This document shows, piece after piece, positions 40,492 through 46,637 of a DNA stretch of 64,000 bases (positions within the stretch are counted from its first letter, which is position 1; each line of letters opens with the position of its first letter). The stretch lies in the NCBI GenBank assembly GCA_963737575.1, contig CAVTTJ010000004.1, positions 124,001 to 188,000 on the forward strand. Reading direction: 5' to 3'. Below the pieces are notes generated by a model, which did no database searches, was not told the origin of the DNA, and was given only the letters and a program-made list of their open reading frames with translations. This DNA comes from VRUE01 sp963737575 (lineage in GTDB: Bacteria; Actinomycetota; Thermoleophilia; Solirubrobacterales; 70-9). A program made the translations under genes and the position numbers.

Positions 40492-40926
40492 ATGGCCGGC
40501 GCGGACGGGATCGATGCCCTCACCGAGACGATCGGCCGCTACAACGATGCCTGGAACGCCCATGACGTCGACGCGATCGTCGCCATGCACGCTCCCGACA
40601 TGGTCTTCGCCAATCACACCGCCGGCGAGTCGGCGAGCGGCGAGGCGGTCCGCGAGCACGTTGCCTCGATCTTCGCTGCCTGGCCCGACCTGCGGTTCGA
40701 GACGCGCCGGCTCTACGTCCGCGACGGCCTCGTCGTCCAGGAGTGGACGGCGACGGCGACCCACACCAACCCGATGCGCCGCGGCGAGATCGAGGCGGCG
40801 CCGACCGGCAATGCGGTGAGCTGGGACGGGATCGACTCGATCCCGTTCGAGGACGGCCTCGTCAAGCGCAAGGACGTCTACTCGGACTCGGTCTCGATCA
40901 TGCGCCAGGTCGGCCTGCTCGACTGA
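40492..40926 (+). CDS. SnoaL-like / NTF2-fold protein
   Basis: 144 aa with the SnoaL pattern: 'RYNDAWNAHDVDAIVAMHAP' at about residues 16-35, 'SGEAVREHVASIFAAWPDLR', 'FETRRLYVRDGLVVQEWTAT', 'GIDSIPFEDGLVKRKDVYSD'. Members are small polyketide-cyclase-like or ester-cyclase-like enzymes or ligand-binding proteins; the specific role is unknown. The gene starts 53 bp from the divergent LLM gene and is followed after about 70 bp by the PPOX/F420-type gene on the same strand. Confidence 0.75.
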   Translation: MAGADGIDALTETIGRYNDAWNAHDVDAIVAMHAPDMVFANHTAGESASGEAVREHVASIFAAWPDLRFETRRLYVRDGLVVQEWTATATHTNPMRRGEIEAAPTGNAVSWDGIDSIPFEDGLVKRKDVYSDSVSIMRQVGLLD

Positions 40927-40995
40927 GCGCCGATTGCCCCCTCCCTCCGCCGGGTAGCTCGTCCCCGAGGACTTCGACCGACAACGGAGGCGACG

Positions 40996-41418
40996 ATGAG
41001 CACGACGGACACCCAGGAGAGGACGGCGATCCCGGCCGCGGCAATGCATCTCCTCGAGGGGAAGGCACTCGCCCACGTCGCGACCGTGATGGCGGACGGG
41101 TCGCCGCAGGTCTCCCCGGTCTGGATCGACCACGAGGAGGACATGGTCCTATTCAACACCGCCGAGGGCAGGTTGAAGCCGAAGAACCTTCGCCGCGACC
41201 CGCGGGTGGCGATCTCGATCACCGACCCGGAGGAACCCTACGAGCGGCTGTTGATCCGCGGCCGTGCGGTCGAGATCACCGACGAGGGAGCGGACGAGCA
41301 CATCGACGCGCTCGCACGCCGCTATCAGGGGGTCGAGGAGTACCCGGGCCGCAAACCGGGAGAAGTCCGGCTGATCGTCAGGATCAGGCCCGAGCGGGTT
41401 GACCACAAACCCGTCTGA
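40996..41418 (+). CDS. PPOX-class F420-dependent oxidoreductase (split-barrel)
   Basis: 140 aa, matching the small actinobacterial 'PPOX class probable F420-dependent enzyme' family: 'HVATVMADGSPQVSPVWIDH', 'FNTAEGRLKPKNLRRDPRVA', 'LLIRGRAVEITDEGADEHID', 'YPGRKPGEVRLIVRIRPERV'. These split-barrel proteins bind F420 or flavin; the substrate is unknown. GGAGG lies 6 nt upstream of the ATG. The stop is only 6 bp from the end of the convergent TetR gene. Confidence 0.8.
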   Translation: MSTTDTQERTAIPAAAMHLLEGKALAHVATVMADGSPQVSPVWIDHEEDMVLFNTAEGRLKPKNLRRDPRVAISITDPEEPYERLLIRGRAVEITDEGADEHIDALARRYQGVEEYPGRKPGEVRLIVRIRPERVDHKPV

Positions 41419-41424
41419 GCCGCG

Positions 41425-42027
41425 TCAGGCCAGCACCCGCTCGGCCGCCCGCCGGGCACGGCCGAAGACACGCCGGTCCCCGCTCAGTCGGTGGCGCGAG
41501 TTCGCTCCCATGACGATGGCATAGAGCTCGAAGGCGACGAGGTCAGGCTCGGCGAGCCCCGCGAGCGCCGCCTGATGCTCCAGCTCTCTGAGCCAGGTGT
41601 CGATCGCCGCGGCGATCGCATCGCGGACCGGGCCGGGGCGGTCGTCGTACTCGGCGCTCGTCGCCGCCCAGAAGCAGCCGCCCGAGTACGGAGAGGAGAC
41701 GAGGTGTTCGAGGTAGGAGTCGACCATCGCCCGCAGGCGGGGCGCGCCCTCGGGAACGGCGGCGGCCGGCTCGATCACGTCGCGGCCGAACCGGAGCGCC
41801 GCGGCCCTCACCGTCGCCAGCTGCAGCTCCTGCTTCGATCCGAAGCGGGCGAACAAGCCGCTCTTGCTCATCCCCATCTCTGTCGCGAGGCGGCCGATCG
41901 TGAGGCTCTCGAGCCCGCCGGCGGAGGCGAGGTCGACAGCGCGCTCGAGGATCGCCGCCCGGGTCTCCGCGCCCCGGCCATTCTCCGCCGCCGCCACCGC
42001 CGTCGCCTCGCCTGCCTCCATCGTCAT
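41425..42027 (-). CDS. TetR/AcrR-family transcriptional regulator
   Basis: 200 aa with an N-terminal TetR helix-turn-helix ('RAAILERAVDLASAGGLESL' then TIGRLATEMGMSKSGLFARF and GSKQELQLATV) and a C-terminal ligand domain of the TetR_C type ('YSGGCFWAATSAEYDDRPGP'). It is divergent from the cupin gene at 42108, and the perfect palindrome 42044-42061 lies 17 bp before its start. It most likely represses itself and the cupin gene. Confidence 0.85.
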   Translation of the reverse strand: MTMEAGEATAVAAAENGRGAETRAAILERAVDLASAGGLESLTIGRLATEMGMSKSGLFARFGSKQELQLATVRAAALRFGRDVIEPAAAVPEGAPRLRAMVDSYLEHLVSSPYSGGCFWAATSAEYDDRPGPVRDAIAAAIDTWLRELEHQAALAGLAEPDLVAFELYAIVMGANSRHRLSGDRRVFGRARRAAERVLA

Positions 42028-42043
42028 CCCAGGCTACACAAAA

Positions 42044-42061
42044 AGCACGAACGTTCGTGCT
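42044..42061. promoter_or_regulatory. Perfect 18-bp palindrome, probable TetR operator
   Basis: AGCACGAACGTTCGTGCT is a perfect inverted repeat located in the 80-bp divergent region between the TetR gene (start 42027) and the cupin gene (start 42108). Position and symmetry fit an operator of the adjacent TetR. Confidence 0.75.
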
Positions 42062-42107
42062 GTGTATAGGATCCCGCCGGAACGGCCACACCAGCGGAGG
42101 AGGAGCG

Positions 42108-42500
42108 ATGAGCGGATATGCGGTGAAGCGGATCGACGAGATGGAGGCCGTCTACCTCGGCGCCTTCAAGCGGGCCCGGGCGGAGCTTGGGGTGGAGTCG
42201 TTCGGGATGGCGATCATCGACCTCCCGCCGAACTTCGAGGGCTACCCCGAGCACGACCACTCCGGGGACGGACAGGAGGAGGTGCTCCTCGCGCTGCGCG
42301 GATCGGGCGAGGTCGAGATCGACGGCGAGCGCTTCCCGCTCGACGCCGACCACGTCATCCGCGTCTCGCCGGGCACCGGCCGCAAGGTCTGGCCGGGCGG
42401 CGACGGCGTGCGCCTGCTCGCGATCGGCGGCGTCCCAGGCGGGCTCTACGACCCGCCCGCCAACTCGAAGCTCGGCGAACCCGACCCGATGGCGGGTTAG
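42108..42500 (+). CDS. Cupin-domain protein
   Basis: 130 aa. The cupin motifs 'YPEHDHSGDGQEEVLLALRG' + SGEVEIDG and 'HVIRVSPGTGRKVWPGGDGV' form a small single-domain beta barrel with possible metal-binding His/Glu in the first motif. The ATG at 42108 is chosen for the strong GGAGGAGGAG just upstream and because the homology starts with MSGYAVKRIDEME. Probably controlled by the divergent TetR through the palindrome at 42044-42061. The substrate is unknown. Confidence 0.8.
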   Translation: MSGYAVKRIDEMEAVYLGAFKRARAELGVESFGMAIIDLPPNFEGYPEHDHSGDGQEEVLLALRGSGEVEIDGERFPLDADHVIRVSPGTGRKVWPGGDGVRLLAIGGVPGGLYDPPANSKLGEPDPMAG

Positions 42501-42510
42501 TCTGCGGCCG

Positions 42511-43398
42511 GTGCGCCGGCTCCTTCCTCTTCTTCTCGCCCTTATCGCGGCGCTCCTCGCCGCCTCCCCGGCGGCGGCGAAGGTCGACAACGGGTCACGC
42601 GACCCCGTCTTCGTGATCGTCGGCGACGTCATCATCGGCCCCGAACAGGAAGTCGAAGACGTGTACCTCGTCAACGGCCACGCGCGGATCGCCGGCCACG
42701 TCTCCGGCGACGTCGTCATCGTCGACGGTGACCTCTACCTGCGGGGGCAGATCGACGACGACCTCGTGATGGTTTCGGGGCAGGCCCACCTGCTGCCCGG
42801 CTCCAGCGTCGGCGGCAACGTGAGATATGGCGACAAGCCTCCGGTGATCGCCCCGACCGCCAGGGTCGGTGGCGACGTCCAGAAGGAGAGCTGGTCCGAC
42901 CTACCCGGCGCCTACGCGATCGTCGGGGCCTTCGTCCTCTGGCTGGCGGTCGGCATCTCCGCCGCGATCCTCGGGATCCTTCTGCTGATCCTCGCCCCCC
43001 GCGCGGCCGAGGCGATCTTCGACGAGGCGCAGGACCGGTTCTGGACCGCCGTCGGGATCGGGGTCGGGATCACGATCGCGATCCCGGTCGCGATCCTCCT
43101 CGCCGCAGTGACCCTGGTCGGCCTGCCGCTCGCGATCGGGCTGGGCTTCGCCGCGCTCCCGTTTGCCGCCGTCGCCTATGTGACCTCGGCCTGGGCGCTC
43201 GGGCGGGTCGTGGTCAAACCGCCGCGCAGCCAGATACCGGCCTTCCTGGCGGGGCTGGCGATCCTGCGGCTCCTCGCGCTCCTGCCCGCCGTCGGCCTGC
43301 TCGTCGGATTGGTGGCGGTGATCGTCGGGTTCGGCCTGCTAGGCGCCGCTATCGGCGCCGCCCGCCGTCCGGACGCTGCTCATGCCCAGGGCACCTGA
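42511..43398 (+). CDS. Bactofilin-like polymer-forming domain fused to membrane segments
   Basis: About 295 aa, GTG start at 42511 shortly after the cupin stop. A signal peptide (RRLLPLLLALIAALLAASPA) is followed by a short beta-helix built of repeats such as 'IAGHVSGDVVIVDGDLYLRG' (about residues 35-115), typical of bactofilin-like proteins. Four hydrophobic segments follow at about 135-160, 180-212, 213-235 and 247-285 ('LPGAYAIVGAFVLWLAVGIS', 'AVGIGVGITIAIPVAILLAA'). This combination suggests a membrane protein with an external adhesive or polymeric domain. It may be read through from the cupin gene, 10 bp upstream. Confidence 0.75.
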   Translation: MRRLLPLLLALIAALLAASPAAAKVDNGSRDPVFVIVGDVIIGPEQEVEDVYLVNGHARIAGHVSGDVVIVDGDLYLRGQIDDDLVMVSGQAHLLPGSSVGGNVRYGDKPPVIAPTARVGGDVQKESWSDLPGAYAIVGAFVLWLAVGISAAILGILLLILAPRAAEAIFDEAQDRFWTAVGIGVGITIAIPVAILLAAVTLVGLPLAIGLGFAALPFAAVAYVTSAWALGRVVVKPPRSQIPAFLAGLAILRLLALLPAVGLLVGLVAVIVGFGLLGAAIGAARRPDAAHAQGT

Positions 43399-43545
43399 GG
43401 ACCGGCAGCCGCGGGTAGCGGGGGTACTTCGGCTCGGTCCGCGACCGCAGGCAGAGCGAGAAGACCGAGCCCCGGGTATTGGGGACGAGCTGCTGGTGCG
43501 CGCAGGTGTCGCAGAGCCCCCGTGACACCCGTCGAAGCCTAGCCG

Positions 43546-44148
43546 TCAGCAGGGGCGCTTCTCGGGGGCGCCTTCCCACAGCGTCCTGCCCGAGGCGCTG
43601 ATGCTCGCCATCGACTCCGGGCACCAGGGGCCGCGGACCGAGAAGGCCGCATACCGGAGGCCGCTCAGTTCGCCGGCGTGCAACTGGTCGGCGCTGAACT
43701 CGTTCGCCGGAATGGTCGCCGTCGTGCCGTCGGCGTAGGTGATCCGGACCCGGTGCACCTTCGAGGAGAAGATCATCCCGACCGCCGTCAGCTTCGGCTG
43801 CGGCCCGGTGCTCGGCACGACGCCGCTGGCGACAAGCGGCGCTTCGGTCGCTGCGAGGCTGCCGGGCGTGTCGGCGCACTGCCTGTACCGGCTCCTTCCG
43901 TAGCTGAACCGGCTGCGCATCCATTTGGTCCCGACCAGGAGGCAGGGCTGGCGCGCGTCGCTCTGGGAGCCGGCCTCGGCCGGGCCGCCGGAGCGCCTCG
44001 CCTTGACCGACCACAGGTAGTCGCCCTGGCGGCCGTGGTCGAGGACGACCCAGGCACTCGACGCTGCCGGAGCGGCGATCGCGGAGGAGACCGAGAGCGC
44101 CATTCCGACGATTGCGGTAAGCACGATTCTCTTCAGCACGCGGCTCAT
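43546..44148 (-). CDS. Exported hypothetical protein
   Basis: 200 aa that I do not recognise. A signal peptide covers about 1-32 (RIVLTAIVGMALSVSSAIAA). Four Cys lie in the mature part (CLLVGTKW, RYRQCADT, GPWCPES, final KRPC), consistent with disulfides. 'RVRITYADGTTATIPANEFS' resembles a beta-strand pair. It starts 8 nt after the stop of the TetR gene at 44157-44837 and is almost certainly co-transcribed with it, so it falls under the GGTCCG-type promoter. The 147 bp between its stop and 43398 hold no feature I can support. Confidence 0.65.
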   Translation of the reverse strand: MSRVLKRIVLTAIVGMALSVSSAIAAPAASSAWVVLDHGRQGDYLWSVKARRSGGPAEAGSQSDARQPCLLVGTKWMRSRFSYGRSRYRQCADTPGSLAATEAPLVASGVVPSTGPQPKLTAVGMIFSSKVHRVRITYADGTTATIPANEFSADQLHAGELSGLRYAAFSVRGPWCPESMASISASGRTLWEGAPEKRPC

Positions 44149-44156
44149 CGGTATCC

Positions 44157-44837
44157 CTAGCTCCGCAGCGCGCGCTTCGCTTCGTCCCCGCCCAGGTACG
44201 GGGTGAGGATGATCTGGACGAGAGCGGTGGTCAGCTCCGGCATCGGCCCGACTCGTTCGCTGGCGAGGCAGGAGCCGACGATCGATATCGCCGCGCCGAC
44301 CGCGGCCTGCTCGGTCAGGTCGCTGGGCGAGCGTGCGTCCGGGCAGTGCCGCGAGCCGTCACGCATCAGCTCGACCAACCACTCGTTGGCCGAGATCCCG
44401 TCGCGGGCCAGCTGCGGCTCCGAGGACGGGTGGCTCGAGGCGAGGATCAGGCGGGCGTCGTCGGGGAACTCGGCGACGAAGTCGAGGCCGGCGGCGACGC
44501 CGGCGGCGACGCCGCGGGGCCACTCCTCCTCGGCCGAGCAGGCGGTGACGATCGCGGAGTGGAGCCGGTCGAATGCCCGCTGCTGGGCGGCGAGCAGGCA
44601 GTCGAATTTGTTGTCGAAGATCTCGTAGAACGTTCCGCGCGAGACGCCTGCCTGCTGGATCACGTTGGCGACTGCGAGGGCGGCGTAGCCGCGGTCGGCG
44701 AAGATCGCGGTTGCCGCGTCGAGCAACCGGTCGCGCTGGTTTTCGGTCACCAGCGCCTGCGGGATGCCGTGCCGGCCGCGCGGCAGGCGGGTCCCGTACT
44801 CGACTCCCTCGACGACGATCGTTCCCTCGTAGCTCAT
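44157..44837 (-). CDS. TetR-family regulator, apparently leaderless
   Basis: 226 aa. TetR helix-turn-helix at about residues 30-75: 'RDRLLDAATAIFADRGYAAL' then AVANVIQQAGVSRGTFYEIF and DNKFDCLL. The helical C-terminal domain follows. The ATG at 44837 (MSYEGTIVVEG) is only 7 nt downstream of the -10 of a strong GGTCCG-type promoter, so the transcript should begin at or next to the start codon; the longer in-frame start at 44873 would lie inside the -35. The neighbouring TetR-like gene (44937-45485) uses the same promoter type. It is a candidate regulator of the shared promoter. Confidence 0.8.
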   Translation of the reverse strand: MSYEGTIVVEGVEYGTRLPRGRHGIPQALVTENQRDRLLDAATAIFADRGYAALAVANVIQQAGVSRGTFYEIFDNKFDCLLAAQQRAFDRLHSAIVTACSAEEEWPRGVAAGVAAGLDFVAEFPDDARLILASSHPSSEPQLARDGISANEWLVELMRDGSRHCPDARSPSDLTEQAAVGAAISIVGSCLASERVGPMPELTTALVQIILTPYLGGDEAKRALRS

Positions 44838-44844
44838 GGCCGTA

Positions 44845-44873
44845 ATGAGAACACGAACGGACCCTAAAGTCAA
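44845..44873 (-). promoter_or_regulatory. GGTCCG-type promoter of the TetR/exported-protein pair
   Basis: Minus strand: -35 TTGACT (44868-44873), 17 nt, -10 TCTCAT (44845-44850) with TGT before it. GGTCCG is at 44858-44863. The -10 is 7 nt from the ATG at 44837. Confidence 0.8.
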
Positions 44874-44936
44874 GGGCTTTTGTGAAAATCGAGCTAAATT
44901 ATGCGTGAGGAAACCGTACGAGCCTCTACCTAAGGC

Positions 44937-45485
44937 TCAAATACGCCTGGAACGCTCGGTCTGGCGGCGAGCGTCGGCCTGGCCCGCGTAGGGCATCAGG
45001 ACCATGTAGGCGAGGTCCGGCGCCAGCTCCGGCAGGTGCTTAACCGAACCGGACACGAGGTGGCTGCGGACGATCATCACGATCGAGGCGACCATCGCCC
45101 TGTCGGCGGCGATCGGAAACAGCTTCTCGGACGGCGCCACCTCGCCGAGGAGGCTCGTGAAGTACGCGATCACGTCGTCCTGGCGGTCCACTGCGGCATC
45201 GGCGCCGCCGGCCTCGATAGTCAGCGCCCGGGCCTCGCCGGGGTGGGCGGCGGCGAACTCGAGCGCCGCCCGAACCCCGGCGATGACCCTCGCCTCCCAG
45301 GCTGACTCCCTGCCGCACGCCTCCCGTACGTCCCCCCGGAGCTGGTCGAAGCTGGTCGAGAACGGCTCTCCCTGGGCGCGGCGGCCGATCGGCGCCGGGG
45401 CGGCTTCGCGGCGGTTCGTCCTGGCCCCGTTCGGCTGTGGCCCGATCGCCGGTTGGCGCTCTCTTGTTGGTCTTGCGGTGTGCAT
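44937..45485 (-). CDS. TetR-like ligand-binding domain protein lacking a helix-turn-helix
   Basis: 182 aa. From about residue 48 the sequence resembles the C-terminal domain of the TetR regulators found in this lineage ('WEARVIAGVRAALEFAAAHP' + GEARALTIEAGG, 'FPIAADRAMVASIVMIVRSH', 'LPELAPDLAYMVLMPYAGQA'). The first 45 residues are basic, low in helix propensity and contain no recognisable helix-turn-helix. It may be a truncated regulator or a ligand-binding or heterodimer partner of the adjacent TetR. It has its own GGTCCG-type promoter. A start at 45485 gives a leader of about 10 nt. Confidence 0.6.
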   Translation of the reverse strand: MHTARPTRERQPAIGPQPNGARTNRREAAPAPIGRRAQGEPFSTSFDQLRGDVREACGRESAWEARVIAGVRAALEFAAAHPGEARALTIEAGGADAAVDRQDDVIAYFTSLLGEVAPSEKLFPIAADRAMVASIVMIVRSHLVSGSVKHLPELAPDLAYMVLMPYAGQADARRQTERSRRI

Positions 45486-45501
45486 TTCGAGCCGCTCGTT
45501 A

Positions 45502-45531
45502 ATAAGAACATATGCGGACCCGTTCTGTCAA
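45502..45531 (-). promoter_or_regulatory. GGTCCG-type promoter of the HTH-less TetR-like gene
   Basis: Minus strand: TTGACA (45526-45531), 18 nt, TCTTAT (45502-45507) after TGT. GGTCCG at 45515-45520 is five bases from the -35 here, one more than in the other four copies. Confidence 0.75.
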
Positions 45532-45664
45532 GGGAGCCCGAGGGTGAATTTCGCCCTGGCTTCGTACGAACTGCCGTAAATGGCTTGATTCAGCGGAAGG
45601 TGGGCGAGTCAATTCGAAAAGAAATTCGATCCTGCCGCGTACCAGTATGTCCCTTTTGGAACAA

Positions 45665-46495
45665 TCAGCGGACGCGGCAGCTGCGCACCGACTCAGTCTC
45701 GATCTTCTCGCCGCCGGCGAAGCTGTAGGTGGCACGTGCGAACGAGAGGAAACCGGCCGAGAATCCCTTCGGGACCGGGCACGAGGCGTTGAGGTAGCTT
45801 TTCCGGCCTCCCGCGTGGTTGTAGATCCGCGAGACCCGGACCGCGAAGCTGGCGACGTGCGGCCACGGCCCGACCGAGCGCCTGATCGTCGTGACCAGAA
45901 CCGTGCGATGGTTTTCGTTGCGGACCGTGAACGGGAATCACGAAGGCGCTCGGGGGATCCATGGAGTACGCATGGGCCCAAACCGCGGGGCGCCCCTCCT
46001 TTGTTCGGCCATTGAAGGTCAGCAGGTTCGCCCTGACGTGGAACGCCGGCTGATTGGGGACGAATATCTGCGCCGAGAGTTTGCCACGGCCGACCAGCGA
46101 GTCTCCGCAGGCTTTCCAGCGCCTGTTTGGTCGTCGTGCTGGTCAGCCGTTCGCGCGGGCAGACCGGCAGGCCGTGGGTGTTCATCGCGCCGCGCCAGGC
46201 GAGTTCGAGCCGGATCCAGTTGACCCTCGGGATCGGCGAGCCGTCCGAGGTCAGGACCCCGCCGGAAAGGAAGACGGTGACCGGGACCTTCTGGTCGCGC
46301 GGGAGCTTGCGCGGCTTGATCCCGCCGTTGATCATCGCGATCACGTTTTCGCGCTGGGCGCGCTCGGCGCCGGCGGTATCCGGCCAAGCGGCGACGGCGA
46401 GGAGGACGGCAAGTGTTACGAGCGAGGCCGGCGCGCTTAGCGCGCAGCAAACGGACGACCAAATTCGTTCTCGGCCTGCCGTCCGGCTCGACCAT
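45665..46495 (-). CDS. Small secreted protein, paralogue of the gene at 38737-39546 (frameshifted)
   Basis: The reading needs at least three frame changes. It starts MVEPDGRPRTNLVVRLLRA (ATG 46495) and joins, in another frame, the signal peptide core ALSAPASLVTLAVLLAVAAW. Matches to the intact paralogue are 'MINGGIKPRKLPRDQKVPVT', 'HGLPVCPRERL' with 'TTKQALESLRRL', and the C-terminal part 'FVIPFTVRNENHRTVLVTTI', 'KSYLNASCPVPKGFSAGFLS', ending ESVRSCRVR (stop at 45665). It lies directly downstream of operon 3 and may belong to it. Function unknown. Confidence 0.6.
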
Positions 46496-46587
46496 GTCCT
46501 ATTTGCTCTCCTCGTACTTCCCCGTTTATGCCCGGAACATTCGGGCACCGTCAGTGACGACCATAACGCGTCTGAGAGGGACTTTGC

Positions 46588-46602
46588 GGTCCGCAGATGT
46601 TC
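46588..46602 (+). promoter_or_regulatory. Isolated sixth copy of the GGTCCG-N4-TGTTC box
   Basis: GGTCCG CAGA TGTTC is on the plus strand between the secreted-protein gene (start 46495) and the end of operon 3. The expected -35 position reads GGGACT and the -10 TCCCAA, so promoter function is weakened. It points the opposite way from all neighbouring genes and could be a relic or a binding site. Confidence 0.35.
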
Positions 46603-46637
46603 CCAAACCGTAAGTGCCTGAATAGCAGGGAAAATTG

